Source: Pseudomonas sp. SCA2728.1_7 (GTDB taxonomy: Bacteria; Pseudomonadota; Gammaproteobacteria; Pseudomonadales; Pseudomonadaceae). From it: a stretch of DNA of 64,000 nucleotides. This document shows positions 53,122 to 64,000 of the stretch, piece after piece (within the stretch, counting starts at the first letter, position 1; every line of letters begins with the position of its first letter). The notes below the pieces were generated by a model, which was given only the letters and a program-made list of their open reading frames with translations, was not told where the DNA came from and ran no database searches. Location of the stretch: positions 5,709,001 to 5,773,000 of the forward strand of contig NZ_CP073104.1 in the NCBI RefSeq assembly GCF_018138145.1, in the 5' to 3' direction. Position numbers and translations under genes: made by a program.

Positions 53122-56100
53122 TCAATCGGAAAACGAAAGGTCCTGGAAGTCATCCAGCGCTTCGTTTGTGCTGGCTCGCGTTTCTCGATCCTCCAGTCTG
53201 CGGGCGATCAGTGCCTCGTTGTACGTTCTCAGGCGATGCTCGCTCTGCGTGCTTAATGGATTGCCACTGAAGTCATAAGTGGCCCCTGAACCGAGGGTCG
53301 GTGACGGCAGCGGGTCAGGAAGCTCGGTAATGGCGTTGGCGGACAGATCGGCATAATTCAAACGGGGCAGTTCGAAAAGCCCGGCTGGAAGGTCACTCAA
53401 CCCGCTGTGGCCCAGATGTAACGAGTAGCACGTCCGCAGGTTTCGCAGGTCTGGTGCCAGCCCCAGCGGGTTGTGGCTCAGGTCGAGAACTTGCAGGTTT
53501 TCCATGCGTGCCAGGGCGCTCACCGTTTGCGCGTTCAGGGTGATTTGGCAATCGGGCAGTTCCAGGTGAGTCAGCTTGTTCAAGGTGAATACCGCTTGGG
53601 GGATCTCATTGAGCTGATAGGCCCGTATGTCCAGTTGCTCCAGATTCGGCAGCAGCTCAAGCAGGCGATCAACCCGAGGATGTACTTTCGCGGTACTGGT
53701 CAGTGTCAGCTCGCTGATCTGCTCGAAGCGCCCACTCAGTGTTGGCAACTCGCCGGTGAACGAAAGATCACAGGTGAGTTCGGTGGAGGAAAAACCTATC
53801 GGAGCTTCGCGCAATCTGCGTTCCAGGCCATTTACGAACCAGGCTCTTTTGGCATTTTCCTGCCGCAGTGCTTCGCCCCCCAGGGTGGCGCCTGTGACTG
53901 GATCGCGCGGGGCCTCCTTCGCCCAGGCCCCGAGTTCGCCCAGTAATGCCGCAAGGTCGCTCTGCCGGCGCAGCAATTCAAGATGCCCCTCGGCGAGCGT
54001 GCCGGGCAGCCTGTAGATCAGATGGTTAGCATCGACTTCGCTGATGCGTGGGTATAACGATTGCGTCAGGGCAATGTCCGCTTCTGCGGCCGTTACACCC
54101 AGATGCTGGCGAGTGATCTGATAGTCGGTTTTGATTCGGTCTCTGGCGGCGGCGGACAGCGGATTGGCCCGCAGGTCGACCCCGTTGGCAGCGAAGCCAG
54201 TCATGTCTTGCGGCAAATCGACTATGGCGTTTTCGCTCAGCAGCGCGTAGCGCAGCCGCGGCAATTGGCCCACGCCGACGGGAACCTGGCTGATAGCGGT
54301 GCGACTGAGGTCGAGTGTCATCAGAACTCGCAATGAGCTGACATCCGGCGCGGTGCCAAGGGGGTTGTTGTACAGGTCCAGCGCCTTCAGGCGACTCAGT
54401 CCGGTCAGCGTGGTCTGCCCCACGCTATCGAGAACGATGCCGCAACTGCTCAGCGTCAGTGTTTCCACAGCCGGCATCAGTGAGAGTGCACGGGGCATCC
54501 GGCCCAAGGCAAAACTGCGCAGTTCCAGCACCTGCAATCCGCTGAAGCACGACAGAAAACCCGTGGGTGCATTCAACGCCTCATTGCCGCGTATGGACAG
54601 ACGGATGACGTGGCTGAAATCGGCCGTCAACGACGGTAATTCACCGGCGAAGGACGCATCAAATTCCAGCGAGTTCAGCCTCAACTCGAGTTTGTTCGGG
54701 TTTCTGCCGCGCCAGAATTCCTCCAGTTTCTCACTGAACTGTTTCCTGTTGCTCCTTTCCAGTGTTCGTCGGAATGCCCCCCAGTGTTCGCCGGTCGCAG
54801 GGTTGCGCACCGGTACGCGTTCGGTCCAGGTATTGAGGTCGCTGAGCATCTGGCTGATCTCCACCTCCCAGCGCGCCAGTTGCGCCGTACCGGCCTGCAA
54901 GCTGCCAGGCAGGTGATAGATCATGTGACTGGCGTCGTCGACATCCATCTCCGGGTACAGCCGTAGCGCGCTGCTCAGATCGCTGACGTCCGGCATCACA
55001 TCGAAGTGGCGTCCGTGCTCGACATAAAAAGTCTTGATACGTTCGCGAGCCGCCAGGGACAGCGGGTTGTTGCCCAGATTGAGCCCGTCGGCAAGGTCCA
55101 GATCGATGCTGAAAAAAGCCTCGGGGAGATCGCTGATACGGTTGTCGTTCAACAGGGCGTTTTTCAGGTTCGGATGCCTGGCGATGCCTTCGGGCAGGGC
55201 GGGAATACCGGTATTGGTCAGCAGAATGTCACGCATGGCCGGGAAGGACTGAAGATCAGGTGCCGTCGATAGCGGGTTGTGGCTCAGATCCAGCAGTTCA
55301 AGGTTTTGCCGTGTCGCAAGGGTGCTCTGGTCGAGGGCGGTGAAGGTGATGCCGCAATCGCTCAGCGTCAGTTCCTTGAGCTTCGTCAGACGAGTCACGG
55401 TCTGGGGGATTTCATCCAGCGGGAATTTTCGCAGTTCCAGTTCCCGCGCGTTCACGAACAAATCGGTCAACGCATCCGGTGCGCCGATGGCGGCGTTGCC
55501 TTTGAGTTTCACGCCAGACACATGGCTGAAATCCGTGGTCAGTTGGGGGAAGTCTCCAAAGAACCTCAGGTCGGCTTCGAGAAAGTCGGCGCGCATCCCT
55601 GATTCGCCATAGCGGTGACGCCAGAATCGTTCCAGCTGCTGGCCGAATTCGGATCGGGCGGCGTACTGGTCGAACAGCTCAATGGCCGTGAGGATCTGCC
55701 CAGTGAGCGGGTGAGTGCTTGGCACCTGGGGAGCCCACAAGGTCAGGTCGGTGGTCATCTGATTGAGTTCGGCGCGCCATTGAACGAGCTGCGTCCGGCC
55801 ATCTGCCAAAGTGCCTGGCAAGTCATAGAACACATCGCTGGCCTCTTGTTCGTCCAGGGACGGGAACAGTTGACGCATCAGGGCGATGTCGCCTTCATCG
55901 GCGCGCACGTCGAAGTCGAAACCGGTGCGTCGGTAATAGGCTTTTATTTTATTGTGCGTTGCACTCGATAGCGGATTGTCGGAGAAGTCCAGTCCGTCAC
56001 TTTGATTGGCCGTCATTTCAAAAACGGTATCGGGGATTTCGCTGATACGGTTGCCGCTGAGAATCGCGGTGCGCAGGTGCGGGTGGCTGGTCAGTCCGTC

Positions 56101-59100
56101 GGGCACTACGTTGATGCCGGTGTTGGACAGATCGAGGTAGGTCAGCTCGGGCAGCATATTCAGATCGGGGAAGGTCCCCAGCGGGTTGTTGCTCAAATCC
56201 AGCGTATGCAGGTTGTTGAGTGATACCAGTGTCGCCTGATTTTCCGGGGTCAGCACCACACCGCAGTCGTTGAGCTCGAGGACATTGAGGCCCGGCAGCC
56301 TGATCTCTGACAGCGCAACCGGCTCAAGGTCGAAGGCGTGCAATTCCAGCGTGTTCAAATGTTCAAAACGGCGCACGAATGGCAACAGAGCGGTGATGTT
56401 TTTGTTGCCCGTCAGCCTTAACCGGGAAACATGGCCGAAGTTGGCGCTGAGAGCGGGCATGTTTCCGGCGAAGTCCAGATTGGCCGCCAGTTCGCTTTGC
56501 CTGGCCGACGCCGATCTGTTGCGCCAGAACTGCTCCAGGTTATTGCGGAACGTCTCCCTTGCACTGCGTTCCAGGACTTGCTCCTCGAGCGTCAACGGGC
56601 GCTTGAACACGGGGTCGAGCGCCGGAGTCTGCTGGGCCCACGCGTCCAGTTCGGTTTTCAGCGTGCTGAGTTCGGCTTCCCAGCGGGCCAGTTGGGCTCG
56701 ACCTTCAACCAGGGGGCCGGGTATCCGATACAGAAGTTCACTGGCCTGATCAATCTCCAGCGCCGGAAACAGTGCCACCGCGCGCTCGATGTCTGCAGCC
56801 TCCGGCCGTACCCCGAAGTGTTTTCCGGTGTGGTTGTAGAACGTCTTGACCTTCTCTCGCGTTGCCGCCGTCAGCGGGTTGTCCGCAAACCCGAAACCGT
56901 CACTGAGCGAGCTGGCCAGATTGAAAAAGGATGGCGGTATTTCGGTGATCCGGTTGCCCTGGAAATTGCCGGAAATCAGCACCGGATGATCGAGCAGATT
57001 GTCCGGCAGCGTCGAAATACCGGTTCGCGACAGATTGACGTAGCGCAGCGAGGGTAGAGCGCTGATATCGGGTAGCGCATTCAGCGGATTACCGCGCAGG
57101 TCCAGCAGCGAGAGCTTGGGCAATGCCGCAAACACTGCCTGGTTGGCCGCCGAGTGGCTGACGCCGCAGTTGCGCAGGATCAACTGGCGCAGATGGGGCA
57201 TGGCGGTCAAGGCTTGGGGCAGATTCGGCAGGTTGAGGTTTTGCGCATCCAGATACAGCATTCCCGGAAAGCGTTGCAGAAAAACATCCACGGCCCCGGT
57301 ACTGGCACTGCCATTGATCGAGAGCATGGAGACGTGGCTGAAATCCGCCTCCAGCAAAGGCAGGTCACCGACGATCGGTTCAGCGATCTGCAGCATGTAG
57401 CCTGAGGGCCCGCGAGTCTGTCTGCGCCAGCAGCGTAAAAGTGCCTCTCTGAACAGGGCACGATTCTGCCGGGCTGCCCGGCGCTGCATGTAGGTCAATG
57501 GCAGGCCGCTGGCCGGGTCGTTGGCGGGGACATCGGTTTCCCAGCGACGCAGGTCATCACTGAGCTTGAAGTGCTCGTCGCGACGTGCGGCCAGTTCAGC
57601 GTTGAGTGCTGTCGGATCATTCTGGAACGGGGCGACATAAGCTCGTGCTTCGTCGGTGGAAATGCCTCGAAAGACCTCTTGGGCGCGCTCTTCGGGGCTG
57701 ATGATTCGCTGGCCGGTGGTGGTCAGGTTGTCCTGGTTTTCAATGCCCACCGCACCGAGTTCGCCCGCCTCAAAAAAATCGACATCTTCAACGCGCCTGG
57801 GTGTATTCAGTCGCTGATTGCCAAAGCCTTCAAGGCGCAGCGTATCGACGACAGGCTGGCGGATCGGCGCCTCGAACAACACGGTGCGCAGCTCGTTGCG
57901 CGCCAGTGTCCGCTCACGGATCGCCGAGTACAGCCGATCGTTCTGGCCAATCTGCATCTTCAGGTTTTGGCGTTCACCGTCGGGCAACGCATACAAAACG
58001 CTGGAGTAGAAATCAGTGGCCGAATGCAGTTCCTGACCGCGTTCGTCATAGGGCTGGTAGCGACCGTCCTGTTGGCGAACCAGTACTTTGCGTGCGGGCG
58101 CGGTTTCGATGCCGATGCTGTTGAGTACGAGACCTTCGTAGCGTTCATCGCGGATTTCGAGGCGTACGTCGCCGCTCCAGCCTGGCAATAGCTTGATGCT
58201 GTGCAGAGCGAGTGCATCGGAATCGGGATTGTTCATCGAGTCCAGTGCCAGCCCTTCGTAAGCACGGGTGACGCGTACTTCCTGATTGGCCAGTTGCATG
58301 AGGTCCTGTTGACGCTCCGGCAGGTCTCCCTCGTTGATCTGCAACAGCTCGCTGCCACTGGCGGTGTCGAGCAGTTCCCGGGTGATGCTGGCCGGCAGTG
58401 TCGGATCGCGGCTGACAAGGGCTTGGGCCAACGGGTCGTCGACACGCTGGAGTGCCTGATAGCGCGATTCGAACAGCGAGCTGCGATGGCGGCGGGCGAG
58501 ACCGGCCAGTTGCTGACGCAGGGTTTGGCTGCGCACGCCAAGCGAAGGCATTGGTCCGCCGAATGGTTCTGCGAGCAGGGCTCTGGCTTGTTGTTCGTCG
58601 AGGGCAGCCAGCAGGCTCTTGAGCAGATCGCCGTCGATCAGGCGACTTTGATCAAGCTCGGTCAGCGGCAAGGTTTCGTCCGCCGAAGATTGCCAGACCA
58701 ACTCGCCCTGCTGGTTGATCAAACGCAGACGCTGGTTGTCTGGCCAGCGGCCGTGTTGCGTCAGCAGTTGCAACTGCGTCACGGGGTCGGCCCGCAGGAA
58801 TTCCTCGCTGACGTCGCTATCGAGCTGATTGATCAGGCGTTGCAGTTGCTGATCGATCTTGAAGCGCTGGATGCTATCAGCCAGCAGGGGTGGCGGCGTT
58901 TGCTGATCGACATGCATTTTGCGCACGGCATCTTCGGTGACGCCGCTGACCCGCAGCAATGCCTCGCGCTCGGTCGGTGAGAACGACTCGACTGCCGGAC
59001 CGATTCGCCGCAGCGCCGTGTCGGTGTCCCACTCCAGTGGTCGTTCCAGCTCGGTGTGCCAGGCGCCGGCGCCATTGTGCCGCACCACCGGCTGGTAAGC

Positions 59101-60927
59101 GCCGGGTCGGGTCGGGTGATCAATGCGGTACTGGCCGGGAACCGCGCCTTCACTGACTGCAAAGTGGGCATTCTCAAGTGGCAGCAGTTGTTTGTCCTGG
59201 TGAGTGTGCAAGCCCAGTTCATTGGGTATTGAACTGGCATCGGGTTCTGCCGGGTGTTGGTACCGGGCCAGATCGGGCTCCCAGTAGCGGGTTGCACCGC
59301 TGGCCAGCTTCACAGGCTTGAAGCGATCGATGAATGCGACAACTTCCTTGGGCAAGACTTTGCGAAACTCGCCGGCGCCAATCGCACCGCCCATGCCGAA
59401 GATACCCAGCTGGATCAACGATTCGACGGTGCCCATCAGGTGTGTGAATGCTTCGGTCGTGCGCCCCTGTCCCCATTCGATGATGCCCTCGAAGGCTTCA
59501 TCGAGCATTTGATAGGCCATATAGGCCATCATTGCTTCACCCAGCACCGGCACGAACGGTGCGACGATCAGCGCGGCGGCCTGCACGATGTTGGAGATGA
59601 CGTTGCTCACCGAATCCCAGAACGCCCAGCGTGCTTTTTGATCGACGATAGCGGTGGGTACGGCGATCACTCGGGCGTCATTGAAGATCTTGTTCAGTTT
59701 CGTTTGGTAAAGGTGTTGCCACAGACCGTCATGGAACGGCGTCAGCGTGGTCTGCAGATCGGGATGCTCGACGGGCGTTTCGCGCCACGCGGGCAGTGAG
59801 CTGCCGGGCTCTGGCGGATGCCACTCGATCTTCGTCAAGCGGCTATTGAGGGTGCTGAAGAAAAAGCCGCGATGTTCGTGGTTCACGAAGCGGCTGAAAA
59901 ACTGCTGGTAGTCTTTCGAGCGTAACTGGCGCGTCAGTTCGACGATCAGATCGTTGGTCGAGGCGTATTCCTTGAAGGGGTGCTCGGGATCATCGGGGAC
60001 GTAAGCCACCACGCGCGCAGGGTCGCGTGATGCGTACAGATCAGGGGCAAACACGACGATGCCGGTGAGCGGCGCGCACAGCATCCCCATGTCATGGCAC
60101 ACCACAGGCGCCCCGCTGACATACAGACCTTTCATGCCGTCGAGCACGGCGTCGATCAAGCGAAAGTAACTTTCCGACACGTCGCGGTTCATCCGCGCCC
60201 ACTGCAGGGCGGCTTTCATCGCGGCTTTCTGGCTGTCGTCCAGTTTGCTGCGCAGTACGGCAGCCACCATCGGATCGGTGTAACCGAGGTTATCTTCGAG
60301 ATGAGTTTTGTACTGCGCGCCGATATCCAGCCTTCGGCACAGCCTGGTGAAGGCAGCAATGCTCAGTTTGGCCTTGATCGACGGCAGGGTCATGAACTGG
60401 CCGGAGGTGGAAGGCCGGGTGACAAAGGTCGAGTCAACGTCGAAGGCGTCATCGCGGGTCTCCGCTTCCTCGAAGTTGTGCAGCGCAGCCTCCAGTAACG
60501 AAACAGTCCAGGCGCGTGTACCGGTTCTGATCGGGAACCAGGGGGTCGTCGCGGGGATATACAGGCGCACAAAGGTGTTGCGCACATCCAGATCCAGGTC
60601 GAAGTTTTTTTTCAGTTCCTCCTTGAGCAAGGGTTCGGCAAAGGCGCTGGCGTCCTGCAGGTGCTCCAGGCTTTGGTCGACCTTGCTTTGCGCGGCCCAG
60701 TGCGCGGCGTTGAGGGTCTTCATCTGTTGATGCTGTTCGGCGGGGGCCGATTGGAGTGAGGTGGACAGGCGGGGCAGACTGTTCTGGAATGCCTGGCGGC
60801 GGGTCGATGAAGCGTTGCCGAGCCAGTCGGGCAGAGCGTTTTTCAGCGGCAGATAATGATCGTCTTGATACTGCTCGTCACTCGTGGCGGTCGAGGCTGC
60901 CGCAGGGTGTCGTTGAGTCAGGTGCAT
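53122..60927 (-). CDS. Giant DUF6543-type protein with five leucine-rich-repeat cassettes
   Basis: This 2601-residue protein is built like the dermonecrotic-toxin-N-domain (DUF6543) LRR proteins of pseudomonads. The N-terminal about 1000 residues include a hydrophobic stretch (about 440-500, AALIVAPFVPVLGEAMMAYMAY) that could enter membranes. From about residue 1120 on there are five LRR cassettes, each with a (A/T)DFSHVS-type line, LxLxxN repeats and an NPLSxxxxxxIKxxY closing box followed by a helical linker. Relatives usually end in a NEL-type E3 ubiquitin ligase domain; here the chain stops after the last LRR block (LDDFQDLSFSD) and none is seen. There is no secretion signal. It looks like an accessory effector or toxin, but activity is unproven. 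Confidence 0.85.
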   Translation of the reverse strand: MHLTQRHPAAASTATSDEQYQDDHYLPLKNALPDWLGNASSTRRQAFQNSLPRLSTSLQSAPAEQHQQMKTLNAAHWAAQSKVDQSLEHLQDASAFAEPLLKEELKKNFDLDLDVRNTFVRLYIPATTPWFPIRTGTRAWTVSLLEAALHNFEEAETRDDAFDVDSTFVTRPSTSGQFMTLPSIKAKLSIAAFTRLCRRLDIGAQYKTHLEDNLGYTDPMVAAVLRSKLDDSQKAAMKAALQWARMNRDVSESYFRLIDAVLDGMKGLYVSGAPVVCHDMGMLCAPLTGIVVFAPDLYASRDPARVVAYVPDDPEHPFKEYASTNDLIVELTRQLRSKDYQQFFSRFVNHEHRGFFFSTLNSRLTKIEWHPPEPGSSLPAWRETPVEHPDLQTTLTPFHDGLWQHLYQTKLNKIFNDARVIAVPTAIVDQKARWAFWDSVSNVISNIVQAAALIVAPFVPVLGEAMMAYMAYQMLDEAFEGIIEWGQGRTTEAFTHLMGTVESLIQLGIFGMGGAIGAGEFRKVLPKEVVAFIDRFKPVKLASGATRYWEPDLARYQHPAEPDASSIPNELGLHTHQDKQLLPLENAHFAVSEGAVPGQYRIDHPTRPGAYQPVVRHNGAGAWHTELERPLEWDTDTALRRIGPAVESFSPTEREALLRVSGVTEDAVRKMHVDQQTPPPLLADSIQRFKIDQQLQRLINQLDSDVSEEFLRADPVTQLQLLTQHGRWPDNQRLRLINQQGELVWQSSADETLPLTELDQSRLIDGDLLKSLLAALDEQQARALLAEPFGGPMPSLGVRSQTLRQQLAGLARRHRSSLFESRYQALQRVDDPLAQALVSRDPTLPASITRELLDTASGSELLQINEGDLPERQQDLMQLANQEVRVTRAYEGLALDSMNNPDSDALALHSIKLLPGWSGDVRLEIRDERYEGLVLNSIGIETAPARKVLVRQQDGRYQPYDERGQELHSATDFYSSVLYALPDGERQNLKMQIGQNDRLYSAIRERTLARNELRTVLFEAPIRQPVVDTLRLEGFGNQRLNTPRRVEDVDFFEAGELGAVGIENQDNLTTTGQRIISPEERAQEVFRGISTDEARAYVAPFQNDPTALNAELAARRDEHFKLSDDLRRWETDVPANDPASGLPLTYMQRRAARQNRALFREALLRCWRRQTRGPSGYMLQIAEPIVGDLPLLEADFSHVSMLSINGSASTGAVDVFLQRFPGMLYLDAQNLNLPNLPQALTAMPHLRQLILRNCGVSHSAANQAVFAALPKLSLLDLRGNPLNALPDISALPSLRYVNLSRTGISTLPDNLLDHPVLISGNFQGNRITEIPPSFFNLASSLSDGFGFADNPLTAATREKVKTFYNHTGKHFGVRPEAADIERAVALFPALEIDQASELLYRIPGPLVEGRAQLARWEAELSTLKTELDAWAQQTPALDPVFKRPLTLEEQVLERSARETFRNNLEQFWRNRSASARQSELAANLDFAGNMPALSANFGHVSRLRLTGNKNITALLPFVRRFEHLNTLELHAFDLEPVALSEIRLPGLNVLELNDCGVVLTPENQATLVSLNNLHTLDLSNNPLGTFPDLNMLPELTYLDLSNTGINVVPDGLTSHPHLRTAILSGNRISEIPDTVFEMTANQSDGLDFSDNPLSSATHNKIKAYYRRTGFDFDVRADEGDIALMRQLFPSLDEQEASDVFYDLPGTLADGRTQLVQWRAELNQMTTDLTLWAPQVPSTHPLTGQILTAIELFDQYAARSEFGQQLERFWRHRYGESGMRADFLEADLRFFGDFPQLTTDFSHVSGVKLKGNAAIGAPDALTDLFVNARELELRKFPLDEIPQTVTRLTKLKELTLSDCGITFTALDQSTLATRQNLELLDLSHNPLSTAPDLQSFPAMRDILLTNTGIPALPEGIARHPNLKNALLNDNRISDLPEAFFSIDLDLADGLNLGNNPLSLAARERIKTFYVEHGRHFDVMPDVSDLSSALRLYPEMDVDDASHMIYHLPGSLQAGTAQLARWEVEISQMLSDLNTWTERVPVRNPATGEHWGAFRRTLERSNRKQFSEKLEEFWRGRNPNKLELRLNSLEFDASFAGELPSLTADFSHVIRLSIRGNEALNAPTGFLSCFSGLQVLELRSFALGRMPRALSLMPAVETLTLSSCGIVLDSVGQTTLTGLSRLKALDLYNNPLGTAPDVSSLRVLMTLDLSRTAISQVPVGVGQLPRLRYALLSENAIVDLPQDMTGFAANGVDLRANPLSAAARDRIKTDYQITRQHLGVTAAEADIALTQSLYPRISEVDANHLIYRLPGTLAEGHLELLRRQSDLAALLGELGAWAKEAPRDPVTGATLGGEALRQENAKRAWFVNGLERRLREAPIGFSSTELTCDLSFTGELPTLSGRFEQISELTLTSTAKVHPRVDRLLELLPNLEQLDIRAYQLNEIPQAVFTLNKLTHLELPDCQITLNAQTVSALARMENLQVLDLSHNPLGLAPDLRNLRTCYSLHLGHSGLSDLPAGLFELPRLNYADLSANAITELPDPLPSPTLGSGATYDFSGNPLSTQSEHRLRTYNEALIARRLEDRETRASTNEALDDFQDLSFSD
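53190..57570 (-). repeat. Five tandem LRR cassettes of about 303 codons in the giant gene
   Basis: The line (A/G)xFxx(V/I)S recurs at about residues 1192, 1496, 1799, 2102 and 2400, a period close to 303 residues (about 909 bp). Each cassette ends in a helical linker such as DIERAVALFPALEIDQASEL or DIALMRQLFPSLDEQEASDV. The fifth is shortened at its end. Confidence 0.85.
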
Positions 60928-61085
60928 GGGCCAATCCTTGGCGTTGAAAGAACGCGCAGCAAATCAGGAATGGGCCACCCTTGTGCGGTACATATTTATA
61001 TCTTTGTCGCGGGGTTGAATTGGTATTCTCAGCAACCTGCCGCAAATCGGCGGCGCCCGGTAAACTGCGCCTTTGCGACGCTATT

Positions 61086-61101
61086 TGTCGCATTGCCGTA
61101 A
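61086..61101 (+). promoter_or_regulatory. Candidate ArgR half-site 1 upstream of aruC
   Basis: TGTCGC-N8-AA matches the ArgR half-site of Pseudomonas. It is about 145 bp before the aruC start. Confidence 0.6.
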
Positions 61102-61131
61102 ACCCGGGAAAATCCGGGGTTTGCGCTATAA

Positions 61132-62451
<1,320 letters not shown>

Positions 62452-62462
62452 TAGACCCTTCG

Positions 62463-62484
62463 GCGCCTGGAGTTTTTCAGGCGT
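62463..62484 (+). terminator. Weak hairpin after aruC
   Basis: GGCGCCTG and CAGGCGTC pair around GAGTTTTT and are followed by ATCAAAATTTT. It may reduce, but probably does not stop, readthrough into aruF. Confidence 0.4.
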
Positions 62485-62514
62485 CGATCAAAATTTTATG
62501 CCGGACCAGATCAA

Positions 62515-62604
62515 CTGTAGGAGTGAGCCTGCTCGCGATTGCGGTATGTCAGTCGACTCATTGGTTTCTGACAGACCGCAATCGCGAGCAGGCTCACTCC
62601 TACA
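62515..62604. repeat. REP pair (REPIN), GTAGGAGTGAGC type, inside the aru cluster
   Basis: Two inverted units with TCGCGATTGCGG and CCGCAATCGCGA arms lie between aruC and aruF, so the operon tolerates a REPIN in its transcript. Confidence 0.95.
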
Positions 62605-62665
62605 TTGATCTCTATGTAGGCCCGGTTATTTTTCTGTGAATTGATAAGAGAAAAGGAGTGACACC

Positions 62666-63685
62666 ATGCTGGTGATGCGCCCCGCGCAAATGGCTGATCT
62701 GGGCGAGGTACAGCGTCTGGCTGCGGACAGCCCGATTGGTGTCACTTCCTTGCCGGATGACGTGGAACGTCTGAGCGACAAGATCGCTGCAAGCGAAGCT
62801 TCGTTCGCTGCCGAAGTGAGTTTCAACGGTGAAGAGAGTTACTTCTTCGTCCTCGAAGATTCCACCACTGGCAAGCTGGTCGGCTGCTCGGCGATTGTCG
62901 CCTCGGCGGGTTATTCGGAGCCGTTCTACAGCTTCCGCAACGAGACCTTCGTGCACGCCTCGCGCGAGCTGAAGATCCACAACAAGATCCACGTGCTCTC
63001 GCAGTGCCACGATCTGACCGGCAACAGCTTGCTGACCAGCTTCTACGTGCAGCGTGAGTTAGTCGGTTCGCCGTGGTCGGAACTCAACTCCCGTGGCCGT
63101 TTGCTGTTCGTCGCCAGCCACCCGGAGCGTTTTGCCGATTCGGTAGTGACCGAGATTGTCGGTTACAGCGACGAGAACGGCGACTCGCCATTCTGGGACG
63201 CGATCGGTCGCAACTTCTTCGACCTCAATTACGCCGAAGCCGAGCGCCTGTGCGGGCTGAAAAGCCGTACTTTCCTCGCCGAACTGATGCCGCATTACCC
63301 GATCTACGTGCCGTTGCTGCCGGATTCCGCCCAAGAGGCGATGGGCCAGGTGCACCCGCGTGCGCAGATCACCTTCGACATCCTGATGCGCGAAGGCTTC
63401 GAGACCGATCACTACATCGACATTTTCGACGGTGGCCCGACCCTGCATGCACGTGTTTCGGGGATCCGTTCGATCGCCCAGAGCCGCGTGGTGCCAGTGA
63501 AAATCGGCGAGCCGGTGAAAGGTGCCGGGCGCCAGTATCTGGTGGCCAACGCGCAGTTGCAGGATTACCGCGCGGTGTTGCTGGAGCTGGACTACGCGCC
63601 GGGTAAACCGGTGACTCTGGATCTGGAAGCGGCCGAAGCCCTGGGCGTCGGTGAAGGTGCCAGCGTGCGCCTGGTGGCGGTTTAA
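62666..63685 (+). CDS. aruF: Arginine N-succinyltransferase, alpha subunit
   Basis: This subunit of the heteromeric arginine/ornithine N2-succinyltransferase carries out the first step of the AST pathway (succinyl-CoA plus arginine). It has 339 residues. It has an AstA-type GNAT fold: MLVMRPAQMADLGEVQRLAADSPIGVTSLP at the N-terminus, LGCSAIVA-like GKLVGCSAIVASAGYSEPFYSFRNE, then GRLLFVASHPERFADSVVTEIVG and DHYIDIFDGGPTLHARVSGIR. AAAGGAG precedes the ATG. It is followed by aruG after 51 bp. Confidence 0.95.
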   Translation: MLVMRPAQMADLGEVQRLAADSPIGVTSLPDDVERLSDKIAASEASFAAEVSFNGEESYFFVLEDSTTGKLVGCSAIVASAGYSEPFYSFRNETFVHASRELKIHNKIHVLSQCHDLTGNSLLTSFYVQRELVGSPWSELNSRGRLLFVASHPERFADSVVTEIVGYSDENGDSPFWDAIGRNFFDLNYAEAERLCGLKSRTFLAELMPHYPIYVPLLPDSAQEAMGQVHPRAQITFDILMREGFETDHYIDIFDGGPTLHARVSGIRSIAQSRVVPVKIGEPVKGAGRQYLVANAQLQDYRAVLLELDYAPGKPVTLDLEAAEALGVGEGASVRLVAV

Positions 63686-63736
63686 CGCCTTAGCGAGTTT
63701 CACGGGTGGCGAAAGCGGCCCGTTTGAGGAGATAGC

Positions 63737-64000
63737 ATGATTGTTCGTCCCGTACGCAGCAGCGATTTATCCGCGCTGATCGACCTGGCCCGCAGCACCG
63801 GCACCGGCCTGACCACATTGCCGGCCAACGAAGAACGTCTGGCCCATCGGGTCGGCTGGGCCGAGAAGACCTTTCGCGGCGAAGCCGGCCGTGGCGATGC
63901 GGACTACCTGTTCGTGCTCGAAGATGACGACGGTCGCGTGGTGGGTATTTCTGCGATCGCAGGCGCCGTCGGTATGCGTGAGCCTTGGTATAACTTCCGG
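63737..64000 (+). CDS. aruG: Arginine N-succinyltransferase, beta subunit (partial)
   Basis: The first 88 residues are present: MIVRPVRSSDLSALIDLARS, then GTGLTTLPANEERLAHRVGWAE and ISAIAGAVGMREPWYNFR, which runs off the window. They are clearly paralogous to aruF and match the AstA/AruG N-terminus. TGAGGAG precedes the ATG at 63737. It forms the heteromeric enzyme with AruF. Confidence 0.95.
   Translation, partial: MIVRPVRSSDLSALIDLARSTGTGLTTLPANEERLAHRVGWAEKTFRGEAGRGDADYLFVLEDDDGRVVGISAIAGAVGMREPWYNFR

Overview
The window looks like chromosomal DNA of a Pseudomonas of the fluorescens group. The main reasons are the gene order acsA - aotJQMOP - argR - aruCFG, the many REP elements with the core GAGTGAGCCTGCTCGCGA, and the high GC and codon style of almost every gene. 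No rRNA, tRNA or CRISPR array was seen.

Region 1 (1-12 kb) holds metabolic and transport genes. These are a partial MFS transporter, a PACE efflux pump with a divergent LysR regulator, and a gluconate module (gntR regulator, gntK kinase, gntP permease) with three copies of a TAGCGCTGTC operator. An alaC-type aminotransferase, a LysE exporter, a GyrI-like protein, two GNAT acetyltransferases and a PPOX flavoprotein follow. Region 2 (11-19.6 kb) holds an ECF42-type sigma factor in an operon with a DGPF/YciI protein and a SnoaL-like protein, a second PACE/LysR pair, an SDR/LysR pair, a PiT phosphate transporter and a CorA/ZntB-type metal transporter.

Region 3 (19.8-35.7 kb) holds a membrane chemoreceptor with a candidate FliA promoter, an FlxA-like protein, a PepSY protein, a periplasmic glycerophosphodiesterase, DUF2025, a CTP-synthase-C-terminus-like glutaminase coupled to an ABM protein, a LysR regulator, DUF1003, a cytosolic PAS-PAS chemoreceptor resembling BdlA, a GGDEF remnant, and TetR/metallo-beta-lactamase and AraC/TauE pairs. 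It ends with two tandem paralogous secreted proteins whose promoters were duplicated with them.

Region 4 (35.75-42.45 kb) is the accessory segment. On the minus strand are a BRO-N protein, an HNH endonuclease with an McrA-like head domain, and an unrecognised protein with a possible zinc site. Next comes an intact IS3-family element with exact ends and a 3-bp target duplication. Last is a visibly AT-rich gene for an AAA_13 ATPase that carries a zinc-hook-like CxxC and a C-terminal R/E/H pattern like that of the PrrC/RloC anticodon nucleases. This is the best candidate here for a phage-defence system.

Region 5 (42.5-64 kb) holds nrdB standing without nrdA, a DUF2790 protein, acsA, and the arginine/ornithine uptake operon aotJQMOP with its regulator argR. 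The arginine succinyltransferase pathway (aruC, aruF, partial aruG) follows, with candidate ArgR sites upstream of aotJ and aruC. Between argR and aruC sits a 7.8-kb gene for a 2601-residue DUF6543-type protein with five LRR cassettes of about 303 residues each and no visible E3-ligase domain.
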